DNA of 11,968 nucleotides from Deinococcus sp. Leaf326 (GTDB taxonomy: Bacteria > Deinococcota > Deinococci > Deinococcales > Deinococcaceae). The DNA lies in the NCBI RefSeq assembly GCF_001424185.1, contig NZ_LMOM01000039.1, positions 11,716-23,683 on the forward strand. Direction: 5' to 3'. Shown here piece after piece: positions 1-7,499 of this stretch. A model generated the notes under the pieces. The model saw nothing but the letters and a program-made list of their open reading frames with translations, searched no databases and was not told where the DNA came from. Made by a program: the position numbers and the translations under genes. The first letter of the stretch is position 1; each line of letters starts with the position of its first letter.

Positions 1-1
1 C

Positions 2-304
2 ATGAGGGCTCCAGAAAAAAGGGTGAGATGGGGACTGGGGATCAGGCGAGCGCGGGCCGTGAAGGTCGACTGGCGGGAGAACTTCGGGCGGTCGCGGATC
101 GTGGACTTCCAGGGGCCGGACGGGCAGGACGCCGCGTATGGAACGGCGGTACTGGGTGGGGAGCGCTATGAGCTCGACGCCTTCGGCACGGCGCTTCTGC
201 CGGTCGCCGTGACCGAGTTGGTCGGGGAACTTCAGCTGGCCGACGGAATAACCTGCGCAGTGCGTGTGGCGCAGGATGTCCAGACCGCTCGCTGCACCCG
301 CTGA
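2..304 (+). CDS. C-terminal end of a probable fimbrial usher (5' end outside window)
   Basis: The frame is open from the first codon of the window to TGA at 302-304, so the gene almost certainly begins further left and the Met at base 2 is incidental. The 100 visible residues fit the last domain of outer-membrane chaperone-usher proteins: an RRARAV stretch near residue 15, a small beta domain with PDGQDAAYGTAVLGGERYELDAFG around residues 39-62 resembling the usual 'dG.plp.Ga.v..g..f.vg.dG' pattern, and a late Cys in a TCAVRV strand. Such ushers form the pore through which chaperone-bound subunits are secreted. The same-strand neighbours, a spore coat U subunit and a PapD-like chaperone, are the expected partners and support the call. 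The family match is by pattern memory on a short fragment, so another beta-rich surface protein is possible. Confidence 0.5.
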   Translation: MRAPEKRVRWGLGIRRARAVKVDWRENFGRSRIVDFQGPDGQDAAYGTAVLGGERYELDAFGTALLPVAVTELVGELQLADGITCAVRVAQDVQTARCTR

Positions 305-832
305 ATTCGGACCGCAAGATGCTGAACGGGCTGAACTACAGGCTCCGTGTCAATGACGGAGAAAGATGATCCGCCGCCCTGATCCTGATCTGAGGAGATA
401 ACTGACCCTCTGATTTGAAAAGTTTTTCAGGGCTTATTTTCTTCCTGCGAAGAGGGTTAACGGAGAAATAACAGGGCGCAATCTATTGTGAATGCTGGAG
501 AGATGTTCAGGCAAAAGCGTCCGTGAACACCTTTCCTGAGTGGTGACATTTGTGAGATTTGATCTTTCGTAGAAGTGCTGACTGATTGTTAGAGAACATG
601 GCCAGAAATATAGAGGCAGTTCGGTAGATGATGCCGAATTGATATTTACCCGATCATTTTTTACTAAGATTTTTATTATATCCCCCAACAGGTGTATTGA
701 AGTTTTCTAAATACTAAGATAAAATTTCTTCATTCGGTACTCAACCAGAGACCATACGGACGATCTGGGATGCCAAATGTGGATAAGTTCATTCGCTGAA
801 TAAAAATTTCGCTGGAGTTCAAGGAGATCATT
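305..832. other. AT-rich intergenic stretch between usher end and coat-protein gene
   Basis: No convincing gene is seen in these 528 bases; the short open frames have no good ribosome site and no recognisable product. A small hairpin just after the usher stop (CTCCGT at 343-348 with ACGGAG at 356-361) could be a weak terminator, but it has no T-run. The second half (about 590-730) is clearly richer in A+T than the flanking genes and contains a 9-base direct repeat, TACTAAGAT, at 662-670 and 712-720, exactly 50 bases apart. The second copy ends in the first base of a candidate -10 box. The stretch probably serves as the control region for the downstream coat-protein gene. Confidence 0.5.
697..725 (+). 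promoter_or_regulatory. Candidate sigma-70 promoter for the spore coat U gene
   Basis: TTGAAG at 697-702 and TAAAAT at 720-725 are separated by exactly 17 bases and match the -35 and -10 consensus at 4/6 and 5/6 positions. Transcription would begin near 732, giving a leader of about 100 bases before the GTG at 833. The box sits in the AT-rich part of the gap. This is a sequence match only; AT-rich DNA produces such matches by chance. Confidence 0.4.
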
Positions 833-1294
833 GTGAAAAAGCTACTCGTTGTTGCTGCTGTTCTTCCCCTTCTGATGTCTGCCGCGCTGGCTGGTAGTGT
901 TTCGAATACCATTCCTGTGAACGCCACCATCGACAGTGCCTGCATTTTTGATGGTGAAAGCACGGCGCTGTCGTTTCACTACGATGCGGTAAACGGAATC
1001 ACCCAGCAGGAGGGCGGTCAGTCGGCGACCCTGTACTGCAACTTCGGAACCATGATCGTGGATGACCGCCACGGCATTACCATTGATACGGTCGAACCAG
1101 TGAGTCCTGGCGGCAATACCTTGAGGGTCGCCTATGACGTTCAAATGCAGGATGCCGGGGGAACTTCCCCTGGTGCTCAGTATTACGGTGCGGATGCCCG
1201 GTACTGGACCGTCACGGCCACGGCTGCAGCCGGCCAGTGGCAGCCCGACACCGGCACCAAGGAAGGCAGCGTCACCATCAACGTTTCGTTCTAA
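833..1294 (+). CDS. Secreted spore coat U domain protein (fibre subunit)
   Basis: This 153-residue protein starts with a clear signal peptide: MKK, a hydrophobic core to about residue 16, and probable cleavage after ALA at residue 20. The mature part is an all-beta pilin-like domain of the SCPU type found in archaic chaperone-usher systems. It has one Cys pair (C37 and C69, a likely disulfide) and a final strand GSVTINVSF like the C-terminal strand of SCPU subunits. The GTG start at 833 is chosen because AAGGAG lies at 821-826, six bases upstream, and because it gives the signal peptide in full. By family knowledge the subunit would be held by the periplasmic chaperone encoded at 1719 and exported through the usher. 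It sits alone between its own promoter and a strong terminator, so it may be made in excess of its assembly proteins. Confidence 0.75.
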   Translation: MKKLLVVAAVLPLLMSAALAGSVSNTIPVNATIDSACIFDGESTALSFHYDAVNGITQQEGGQSATLYCNFGTMIVDDRHGITIDTVEPVSPGGNTLRVAYDVQMQDAGGTSPGAQYYGADARYWTVTATAAAGQWQPDTGTKEGSVTINVSF

Positions 1295-1298
1295 AGTA

Positions 1299-1340
1299 AA
1301 AGAGTCAAGGTGCAACCGTGTGGTTGCACCTTGACTCTTT
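1299..1340 (+). terminator. Perfect 19-bp hairpin terminator after the coat-protein gene
   Basis: The arms are AAAGAGTCAAGGTGCAACC (1299-1317) and its exact reverse complement at 1322-1340, separated by a 4-base loop. The hairpin starts five bases after the stop codon. The 3' arm ends in TTT with no longer T-run, so Rho-independent termination is likely but not of textbook form. Confidence 0.75.
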
Positions 1341-1718
1341 GCTTGGTGGACCGAGTTGGAAGAGATTGAACGGTATTCACTGGTATACAGGTGCCGCCTG
1401 AAGTCGGGAGTCCTGTATGCGTCGTGGTCCGACTTCTGTCGTTTTTATGTTTACCAAGAAACGACGTTCAGGGTTTGCAGCCTGTGGGGCAGAAACAACG
1501 TATTGAGCGCGCAACAGGGAAGGGCCTGGCTAGACAGCCTCCCTGTCACAGTCTAGGCTGCTGTACGGCTATCTGCACTTTCGTTGGCTCTGTGCTGTCT
1601 TGCTGATGCTCGCCCATAACCTCAGCAGACCCTGAACGTCGTTTGTAAAGTCGGACGGGTTCGGAGCGTAGCTCAGTCCGCGGCCTAATCCGTCTTTTGC
1701 CGTATCGTCAGGAGTGTA
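1341..1718. other. Intergenic stretch between coat-protein and chaperone genes
   Basis: No convincing coding sequence lies in these 378 bases; the open frames begin at weak starts and resemble nothing known. It contains the long interrupted inverted repeat at 1427-1656 listed separately. Within that element are smaller pairs, ACAGGGA (1514-1520) with TCCCTGT (1540-1546) and CTAGAC (1530-1535) with GTCTAG (1551-1556), which are mutually exclusive. Because a strong terminator precedes it, the chaperone gene probably needs its own promoter here; I could not identify a confident one. Confidence 0.5.
1427..1656. repeat. Interrupted inverted repeat, possible remnant mobile element
   Basis: AAACGACGTTCAGGGT at 1459-1474 is matched exactly, inverted, by 1629-1644. 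Pairing can extend inwards by four more bases if one G-T is allowed. A second inverted pair lies outside it: GTCCGACTT at 1427-1435 with AAGTCGGAC at 1648-1656. The two pairs are in consistent order, so the element is about 230 bases with two-part ends. This could be a small non-autonomous transposable element, one of the small non-coding repeats known in Deinococcus genomes, or a structured RNA. No target-site duplication was recognised. Confidence 0.5.
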
Positions 1719-2444
1719 ATGAGTCCTTTGAGAACCGCAACGTTGATTTGTCTGCTTCTGGGGACATGTGGAAGGTCCGAAGCTGTCAAGCTGGCGTTCA
1801 ATCCCACGCTGCTTGAGGTCAGTACGAACCGGAGTCCCACGACTTCGACGCAGGTCACCAATCAGGATTCGGAACCTATGGATTTCACGGCCGAGGTCCT
1901 AAGGTGGACCCAGAAAGACGGTCAGGACTTCCTGGAACCGAGCCGCGATGTCGTCGTCAGTCCTCAGAAGTTTGTCGTCCTGCCCGGCCGTTCTCAGACG
2001 GTCCGGGTGGCGGTGCGTCTGCGTGGGGGAGACCTGGATTCTGCCTACCGGCTGGTCCTGACCGCTGTGCCGAAGGCCCCGAAGCCCGGTCCTGCCAACG
2101 CTGCGGAACAGATTACGAATACGGTCCTCACCAATTATGCCTTCCGTATTCCACTGTTCGTGACGAACGGCCGGACCCAGTCCAATCTGAGCTTCACCCT
2201 CAACCGGCAAAGCGCCGTCACGACACTGGGTATCATCAATTCTGGGAACGGCGTAGCGATCCTGAGAAATATTGCCCTTAGCTCCACCGCGGGCAAAAAA
2301 GTGTTGGGAAATACCTACGTGCTTCCCCAGTCGACGAAGGAAATCACTGTGGAAGGCGGCGTGGGGGGCACCCAGAAAGTGTCCGTCTCCTATGAAGAAG
2401 GTGGTGCGAGTCGGTCCAAAGAGATCGGTCCGGCTTCCCCCTGA
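1719..2444 (+). CDS. Periplasmic PapD-like pilus assembly chaperone
   Basis: This 241-residue protein has a signal peptide (hydrophobic core to about residue 16, probable cleavage after SEA at residue 22; the Cys at 17 lacks a good lipobox). Two immunoglobulin-like domains follow. The first shows hallmarks of fimbrial chaperones: a VSTNRSP segment early in the mature protein where the subunit-anchoring Arg lies, SPQKFVVLPGRSQTVRV at residues 81-97, and AYRLVLTAVP at 109-118, equivalent to the conserved 'YR...EIP' strand. The second domain runs from about residue 150 to the end. The role would be to fold and cap coat U subunits by donor-strand complementation and pass them to the usher. The ATG at 1719 has AGGAG at 1710-1714, a slightly short four-base spacing. 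Length is normal for the family. Confidence 0.85.
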   Translation: MSPLRTATLICLLLGTCGRSEAVKLAFNPTLLEVSTNRSPTTSTQVTNQDSEPMDFTAEVLRWTQKDGQDFLEPSRDVVVSPQKFVVLPGRSQTVRVAVRLRGGDLDSAYRLVLTAVPKAPKPGPANAAEQITNTVLTNYAFRIPLFVTNGRTQSNLSFTLNRQSAVTTLGIINSGNGVAILRNIALSSTAGKKVLGNTYVLPQSTKEITVEGGVGGTQKVSVSYEEGGASRSKEIGPASP

Positions 2445-2458
2445 GGCGATGAGAGAGA

Positions 2459-2493
2459 GCGGACTGGAGAGGGCAGGTGCCCGTCCAGTCCGC
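2459..2493. terminator. Hairpin between convergent chaperone and cobW genes
   Basis: GCGGACTGGA (2459-2468) pairs perfectly with TCCAGTCCGC (2484-2493), and inside it GGGC (2471-2474) pairs with GCCC (2479-2482). Neither side has a proper T-run, though reading from cobW the stem is followed by TCTCTCTC. Its position 15 bases after one gene and about 80 after the convergent one suggests a shared, bidirectional terminator. Confidence 0.55.
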
Positions 2494-2571
2494 CCGAGTG
2501 TCCCTTGACCCACGCCTTACTCGACTTGAAAGCCGGGGCCGGTTCTCGTCCAGCCCTCTGCCTCAGGTGCC

Positions 2572-3663
2572 TCAGTTCCAAGTCTGCGGCAGCGATTTCT
2601 GCAACGCTTCGATAACTTTCTTGCGGCTGATGTGATAGCCGATGAAGACTAGTTCGTTGGGTGCGCCGCCCCTCGCGGCAGCGGGCAGGGCCTCAATCCG
2701 TGAGCGTACGGCCTGCACCGCGTGCCGACGGCCCTGCGTGTCCTGTACGAAGCCTTTGACCCGCAACACCGGGAACACGCGCGCCACATTCTGCACGGTG
2801 TTGAGCAGCGCTGTCAGGTCCTGCGGCTCGGAGCTGGTGAGCCGGAAGGACTGCCAGCCCGGATCATGCTCGTGGAAGTGCTGGTGGGTGCTCAGGCTAT
2901 GCACGTGCGCGTCGAGGTCGCCGTGCGTGTGACCATCCAGCGTGGTGTGGTCGTGCAGCGGAGCCGCGAGGTCGCCGGGCGTACCGCTGACGGGCCCGGC
3001 GTGGGTCACCGCTCGCCGGGTGCCGTGCATGTTGAGCCCCAGCGTGAGCTGCGTGTCGAGCCGCGCACCGTAGGCCAGCTCCAAAAAGCGCACGCGCGGC
3101 GCGCGGTGACGCACGTCGGCTTCGGCCTGAAGCAGCGCGGCGTCGTCCAGCCCGTCTATTTTGTTCAGCACGGCCACGTCGGCGTATTCGAGCTGGGCGT
3201 CGAATACCGACGCGGCGCTGGCCTGGGCCGCGTCCTCATCAGCACTGAACGCACCTTCCAGCAGCAGCGGCGTGTCCACGACCACCAGCGTCGCGTCGAG
3301 CAGAAAGTGTTCGGCAAATTCCGGCATCTGGAGCGTGACCATCACGGCGGTGGGCACGGCCAGCCCGCTCGTCTCGATGAGCACGTGGTCGAAGGCGTGG
3401 CGGCGCGCACTCAGGGCGTGCAGGGTCGCTGTGAAGGCGTCGCCCTCGCCCCCATAAGCCAGCAGGCCGCCGTGAACGTCGTGCAGCTCGACGCCCTTCT
3501 CGCGCGTGTCGAGCAGCGGCGCGTCGATGCTCACCTCGCCGAACTCGTTCACGATGACGGCCAGGGTGCGGTCGTGGGTCTGGGCCAGCAGGTTGTTGAG
3601 CAGTGTGGTCTTGCCACTGCCCAGAAAGCCGCTGACGATGGTGACGGGGGTTTTGGTGCTCAT
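2572..3663 (-). CDS. cobW: CobW-type P-loop GTPase (COG0523), cobalt-linked
   Basis: This 363-residue G3E-family GTPase is the last gene of the operon. Visible motifs are the Walker A loop [10 protein letters not shown] (11-20), [10 protein letters not shown] (38-47), ETSG (97-100) and the guanine-specificity motif NKID (167-170). A His-rich loop at about 237-266 contains [12 protein letters not shown] and HQHFHEH and probably binds metal. The C-terminal domain, about 270-360, is typical. Unusually, the CxCC metal site expected around residues 64-70 of COG0523 proteins is absent: the sequence reads [14 protein letters not shown]. The ATG overlaps the stop of the upstream gene as ATGA (3660-3663), with AGGAG five bases before it. 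Family members are linked to delivery of metal ions; the operon points to cobalt for CbiX, which is an inference. Identity as a CobW-family GTPase is secure, the exact role less so. Confidence 0.85.
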   Translation of the reverse strand: MSTKTPVTIVSGFLGSGKTTLLNNLLAQTHDRTLAVIVNEFGEVSIDAPLLDTREKGVELHDVHGGLLAYGGEGDAFTATLHALSARRHAFDHVLIETSGLAVPTAVMVTLQMPEFAEHFLLDATLVVVDTPLLLEGAFSADEDAAQASAASVFDAQLEYADVAVLNKIDGLDDAALLQAEADVRHRAPRVRFLELAYGARLDTQLTLGLNMHGTRRAVTHAGPVSGTPGDLAAPLHDHTTLDGHTHGDLDAHVHSLSTHQHFHEHDPGWQSFRLTSSEPQDLTALLNTVQNVARVFPVLRVKGFVQDTQGRRHAVQAVRSRIEALPAAARGGAPNELVFIGYHISRKKVIEALQKSLPQTWN

Positions 3664-5207
3664 ACCAACTCCTTGAGGGACTGTAGCAGTGCTTCGGGTG
3701 AAGAAAACGCGCCTGGAACGGTTTCGGGGCGGCGCACCACGATCAGGGGCACGCCCAGTTCGCGCGCGGCGCTCAGCTTGGCGGGCAGGCCGCCCTCAGT
3801 GCCGCTGTCCTTGGTGACGACCGCGTTGACGCCCCACGCCCGCCACTGCGCCACATTGAACTCGTGCGAAAATGGGCCGACCATCGCGCTGACGTTGCAG
3901 GGCGGCACGCCGAGTTCCAGTACGCGGGCCATGACTTGGGGCTGCGGCGTCACGCGCACGAAGACCTCGGCGGCGGGGGCGGCCTCGCGGAAGGCAGCGA
4001 GATCCTTGCTGCCGGTCGCCAGGAAGACCCGGCCATGCGGCGCGGCCATCCGGGCGGCGTCCACGAAGGAGTCGGCCAGCACCACGCCGTCCGGCAGCGG
4101 GTTGGGCAGGCTAGAAGGCCGCTCGTAGCGCAGGTAGGGCACGCCCAGTTCGGCCGTGATCTCACGGAGCTGCGGCGTGATGATCCCGGCATACGGGTGC
4201 GTAGCGTCCACGACCGCCCGCGCCCCGCGCAGCGCGCGCCGCCGCGCCTCGGCTCCGGCAGGACCGTCGTACAGGCGCAGGTTCGGATGCGCCGGGGCCA
4301 CCTGCGCGCCCAGTTCGGTCGCGACATTCAGGACGACCTGTTGCCCGGCTTCGGCCAGACTCAGGGCCAGGGCATTGCCGTCGCGGGTGCCCCCGTAGAC
4401 CCAGATCGCGCCTTCGGGAAGATCATGGGTCGGCGCAAGCTCGGGCGCGGTGTCCGGTTGCCAGTCGTTGTAGCCGCGCGGGGTATACATCCAACGGCCT
4501 TTGCGCTCGGTGAAGCGGTTGCCGATCACCACGGTGGTGAGCATGTCGAACTTCTGTTCCAGCAGCTCGCCCAGCGTGGTCACGCGCATCTCCTGATCCT
4601 CGCGGTAAGCGTTGCGGACCACGCCGCACACCGTCTCCGGGCGCTTGTGCTCCAGCATCACGCGGAGGACGCGGTATACGCCCTCCTGGCGGGCCTTGCT
4701 CTGCACGTTGTACAACACGCAGGCGAGGTCGGCCTCGGCGATGTGGCGCGCGCGGTGCTCGATCCACTCCCAGGGGCACAGCAGGTCCGAGAGACTGAGC
4801 GTGGCGAAGTCGTGCGTCAGCGGCGATCCCAGCAGGCTCGCGCAGGCCGTGGCGCTCGTGATGCCCGGAATCACTTCTACCCCGAAGTCGGGCGACTCGG
4901 GCAGGTCCTCGAAGACCAGCCCCGCCATCGCGTACACGCCGATGTCGCCGCTGCTCACCAACGCCACCCGCTGCCCGGCCTGGGCGCGGGCGATGGCGAG
5001 GCGGGCGCGTTCCTTTTCCTGCGTCAGCGGCGGCGTCAGGACTTCCTGGGTGGTGATGAGCGGCGCGACCCAGCGCAGGTACAGGTCGTAGGCCACGATC
5101 ACGTCGGCCCGCAGCAGGGCGTCGCGCGCCCGCTCGGGCACCAGCGAGAGGTCGCCGGGGCCGACCGAGACGAGGCTCAGATGCCCGGTGCCGGGCGGCG
5201 CGGTCAT
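3660..5207 (-). CDS. cbiH-cbiJ: CbiH-CbiJ fusion: cobalt-factor III C17-methyltransferase / cobalt-precorrin-6A reductase
   Basis: This 515-residue protein joins two ring-synthesis enzymes. Residues about 9-245 form a SAM-dependent tetrapyrrole methylase of the CobJ/CbiH type: SVGPGDL (14-20), [12 protein letters not shown] (85-96), [17 protein letters not shown] (114-130) and [10 protein letters not shown] (164-173). It methylates C17 and contracts the ring. Residues about 267-512 form the CobK/CbiJ NADPH-dependent reductase: WVYGGTRDG at the nucleotide-binding start (269-277), DATHPYA (334-340), GPFS (444-447) and TKDSGTEGG (465-473). The frame is open a further 45 codons upstream, but the ATG at 5207 is preferred: it follows GGAGGA by a normal spacing, overlaps the cbiG stop as ATGA (5204-5207), and begins just before the methylase motif. 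The two reactions are not consecutive, since CbiF, CbiG and CbiD act between them. Confidence 0.9.
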   Translation of the reverse strand: MTAPPGTGHLSLVSVGPGDLSLVPERARDALLRADVIVAYDLYLRWVAPLITTQEVLTPPLTQEKERARLAIARAQAGQRVALVSSGDIGVYAMAGLVFEDLPESPDFGVEVIPGITSATACASLLGSPLTHDFATLSLSDLLCPWEWIEHRARHIAEADLACVLYNVQSKARQEGVYRVLRVMLEHKRPETVCGVVRNAYREDQEMRVTTLGELLEQKFDMLTTVVIGNRFTERKGRWMYTPRGYNDWQPDTAPELAPTHDLPEGAIWVYGGTRDGNALALSLAEAGQQVVLNVATELGAQVAPAHPNLRLYDGPAGAEARRRALRGARAVVDATHPYAGIITPQLREITAELGVPYLRYERPSSLPNPLPDGVVLADSFVDAARMAAPHGRVFLATGSKDLAAFREAAPAAEVFVRVTPQPQVMARVLELGVPPCNVSAMVGPFSHEFNVAQWRAWGVNAVVTKDSGTEGGLPAKLSAARELGVPLIVVRRPETVPGAFSSPEALLQSLKELV

Positions 5208-5983
5208 GCCTGTCCTCCGGCGATCTGCTCGGTTGGCCGCCAGCCCCGGTCCTCGACCACCGCGACGGTCACGCCGTTCAGGGCTGTTTTCGGCACGATC
5301 AGTTCGCCGCGTGGGCTGGCGAGCAGGGCGCAGGGTTCGCACACACCGGGCAGCCCCACGTTCTGCTGCACCCAGTCGCTGGGCTGCGTGACGTAGGCGC
5401 GGCCCGCCAGATCGGCGCGGGCGAAGACCCGCAGCGGCAGCGTGTGCGTCTCGCAGTAGGCCAGCAGTCCGGTTTCGTCGGCCTTGAGGTCCACGGTAGC
5501 GACCTCGCGCACATCACTCAGCGGGTGGCCCGCCAGCGCGTGCGTCACCGCCGCCGCGATCTGCTCGGCACTCACGCCGCGCCGGCAGCCGACGCCCAGC
5601 GTGAGGGGTTTGACGGCTTCGGTGGCTGTGGTCACGACCGGCACGGCCCCGGTGGCGCGTGCCACGGCGTAGGCCAGGGCGTTCGCGCCGCCCTCGTGCC
5701 CGCCGAGCAGGGCCACGGCGAAGCGGGCCGCGTCGTCCAGTACGACCACAGCCGGATCGGTGTGCTTGTCGCGGGGCAGCCCGGCGATAAACCGGGTGGC
5801 GATGCCCACCGCGCCGATCAGCACCCAGGCTTGCGCGCCCGCAAAGGCGGCACTGAAGGCGTCCAGTTGCCGCCCCGCGTGCTGCCAGGGGCGGTGCAGC
5901 ACGGCGTTGAACTGTAGGGCGAGGTGTTCGGCCAGGGCTTCCGTCTCGCGGCGCACGGGCCAGAGGGCGAGGGGGGCGGTCAT
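5204..5983 (-). CDS. cbiG: CbiG, cobalt-precorrin-5A hydrolase (short form)
   Basis: CbiG opens the delta-lactone of cobalt-precorrin-5A and releases acetaldehyde. The 259-residue protein has the N-terminal domain with IGAVGIATRFIAG (56-68), VVVLDDAARFAVALLGGHEGGAN (79-101) and VVTTATEA (116-123), followed almost at once by the C-terminal domain beginning LTLGVGCRRGVSAEQI (127-142). The middle domain of about 90 residues that separates these in typical CbiG proteins of around 350 residues is missing, leaving a junction of a few residues. The ATG at 5983 overlaps the cbiF stop (ATGA, 5980-5983) and has AAAGGA upstream; the longer open frame to 6271 is rejected because its extra 96 residues are low-complexity shadow sequence of cbiF. 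CPGVCEPC-like cysteines near 215-218 are notable but of unknown role. Confidence 0.88.
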   Translation of the reverse strand: MTAPLALWPVRRETEALAEHLALQFNAVLHRPWQHAGRQLDAFSAAFAGAQAWVLIGAVGIATRFIAGLPRDKHTDPAVVVLDDAARFAVALLGGHEGGANALAYAVARATGAVPVVTTATEAVKPLTLGVGCRRGVSAEQIAAAVTHALAGHPLSDVREVATVDLKADETGLLAYCETHTLPLRVFARADLAGRAYVTQPSDWVQQNVGLPGVCEPCALLASPRGELIVPKTALNGVTVAVVEDRGWRPTEQIAGGQA

Positions 5984-6753
5984 TCGCCGTCCTTTACGGC
6001 CCGCCGGAAGCGGTGCGCGTACTCGGGGGCGTACAGGCGGCTGCCCTCGGCTTCCTCCACACCCGCCAGCGCGGGGCTGACGATGAGCATGGTGGTCAGT
6101 GCCCACTCGCTGGGACGGATGTCGTCCAGTACGGTCCCCAGCGTGGCGACGTGGCGGCGTTCCTCCGGCTGGCTGGCGCGCTGCACCAGGGCCACCGGGG
6201 TGTCGTCTGGGTAGCCGGCCCGCAGTTCGCCCACGATTTCGGCCAGTTGGTTGCCTCCCAGGAACACGCACAGGCTGGCCCCATGCGCGGCCAGACTGGC
6301 GAAGTTCTCGCGCTCGGGGACGGGGCTGGCGCGGCCCGACATGCGGGTCAGGATGATCGTCTGCGTGACGTTCGGGCGGGTCAGTTCCGCCCCCAGGGCG
6401 GCGGCGCTGGCGGTGAAGCTGCTCACTCCCGGCACCACTTCATAGGGGATGCCCAGCTCGCGCAGCGCCCGCATCTGCTCGGCGGTCGCGCCGTAGATGG
6501 CCGGATCGCCGCTGTGCACGCGAGCTACGTCCAGCCCTTCGTCCTGCGCGCGTCGGTAAAGGGCCACCTGCTCGTCCAGGTTCAGCTCGGCGGTGTTGTA
6601 GCGCTCGGCATCCGGGGCGGCGTGTTCCAGCACGGCCTCCGGCACCAGCGATCCGGCGTACAGGATGAGGCGGCAGGCCGCAAGCAGCCGCGCCCCGCGC
6701 ACGGTGATGAGGTCGGGCGCTCCCGGCCCGGCCCCGATGAAATAGACCTTCAT
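5980..6753 (-). CDS. cbiF: CbiF/CobM, (cobalt-)precorrin-4 C11-methyltransferase
   Basis: This 257-residue SAM-dependent methylase adds the C11 methyl group to cobalt-precorrin-4. The sequence has the family start MKVYFIGAGPGAPDLIT (1-17), LYAGSLV (31-37), the HSGDPAIYGA loop (80-89), VPGVSSFTASAAALGAELT (107-125) and the diagnostic QTIILTRMSGR (131-141). Length is standard and there is no sign of truncation. The ATG at 6753 has AGGAG five bases upstream and overlaps the cbiL stop as ATGA (6750-6753). CobM of the oxygen-dependent pathway has the same fold and motifs; the Cbi name is used because CbiD, CbiG and CbiX define the cobalt-early route here. Confidence 0.93.
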   Translation of the reverse strand: MKVYFIGAGPGAPDLITVRGARLLAACRLILYAGSLVPEAVLEHAAPDAERYNTAELNLDEQVALYRRAQDEGLDVARVHSGDPAIYGATAEQMRALRELGIPYEVVPGVSSFTASAAALGAELTRPNVTQTIILTRMSGRASPVPERENFASLAAHGASLCVFLGGNQLAEIVGELRAGYPDDTPVALVQRASQPEERRHVATLGTVLDDIRPSEWALTTMLIVSPALAGVEEAEGSRLYAPEYAHRFRRAVKDGE

Positions 6754-7499
6754 TTAATCTCCTTGAATCTCTGCGGCGGCTGCCGACGGATCAGCAGCAC
6801 ACTCAGGTAGCCCAACTTTTCGGCGTCCGGCACGCCCGTGCCCAGGCTGGGCAGCACGACCTCGCCGTCCAGGCCCAGGCGGTGCGCCAGCGCGCAGTGT
6901 TCGGCGATGCCCAGCTCGTCCAGCAGCGCCAGCACGCCCGGCAAACGCCGCCCGACTTTCATCAGCACGGTGAGGTCGTGGCCCAGGAGGTCGGCGCGCA
7001 GGGCGTCCAAGTTGTCCGGGCAGGGGAGGATCAGCACTCGCTCCTTGCCCTCGCCCAAGGGGAACCCGGTCAGAGCCGCCGCCGTGGCGTAGCTCGTGAC
7101 GCCCGGCAGCACGCGCGTGGGCAGGTCGGGCGCTTCGGTACGCAGGGCCGCTACCAGATAGCCCAGCGTGGAATAGGTCATGGCGTCCCCGATGGTCAGG
7201 TAGACGACCTGTTCGCCCCCCCGGCCCCGCGCGGCGATTTCGCGGGCCAGGGCGGCGTAGTGCTCCCCGATGCGCCTGTCGTCACCGTCCATCAGGAACT
7301 CGACCTCCCGCACCCGGTCACGCGGGAAGTCCAGGCCGCGCAGGGCGTCCAGCGCCACCGAACTGTCCGACACCCGCGAGCGCGGCGCGTAGATCACGTC
7401 TGCCCCCTGAAGCGCCCGCAGCGCCGCCACCGGGAGCAGCCCTTCCGGGCCGGGGCCGACGCCGAGGCCGGTAAACCTGCCCAGTTTGGAAGGGGTCAC
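6750..7499 (-). CDS. cbiL: CbiL/CobI, (cobalt-)precorrin-2 C20-methyltransferase
   Basis: This 249-residue tetrapyrrole methylase carries out the first ring methylation after cobalt insertion, at C20 of cobalt-factor II. Motifs are GLGVGPGPEGLL (11-22), DVIYAPRS (34-41), LTIGDAMTYSTLGYL (101-115, the CobI/CbiL-specific 'GD..YST..Y' signature) and PGVTSYATAAALTGFPL (132-148). The start is GTG at 7499, supported by GAGGT six bases upstream and by a GTGA overlap with the cbiD stop (7496-7499). The second glycine-rich loop has Ala after GD (GDAM) where Pro is commoner, a mild variation. Length matches the family. Confidence 0.9.
   Translation of the reverse strand: MTPSKLGRFTGLGVGPGPEGLLPVAALRALQGADVIYAPRSRVSDSSVALDALRGLDFPRDRVREVEFLMDGDDRRIGEHYAALAREIAARGRGGEQVVYLTIGDAMTYSTLGYLVAALRTEAPDLPTRVLPGVTSYATAAALTGFPLGEGKERVLILPCPDNLDALRADLLGHDLTVLMKVGRRLPGVLALLDELGIAEHCALAHRLGLDGEVVLPSLGTGVPDAEKLGYLSVLLIRRQPPQRFKEIK

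Noticed and set aside
434..688. 84-codon minus-strand frame in the first gap
   Set aside because: No ribosome site, no recognisable sequence, and it lies across the probable control region of the coat-protein gene.
1356..1556. 66-codon plus-strand frame starting at TTG in the second gap
   Set aside because: Weak start without a ribosome site and overlapping the inverted repeat; no family resemblance.
2521..2571. GCCGGGGCCGG palindrome downstream of cobW as a terminator
   Set aside because: The loop would be only two or three bases and there is no T-run; the hairpin at 2459-2493 is a better candidate.
2722..4128. 468-codon open frame on the plus strand
   Set aside because: It lies wholly opposite cobW and cbiH-cbiJ, its translation is rich in His, Arg and Gly with no domain, and long antisense frames are common in GC-rich DNA.
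3864..5396. 510-codon open frame on the plus strand
   Set aside because: Antisense to cbiH-cbiJ and cbiG with low-complexity, non-protein-like sequence; the minus-strand genes have clear motifs.
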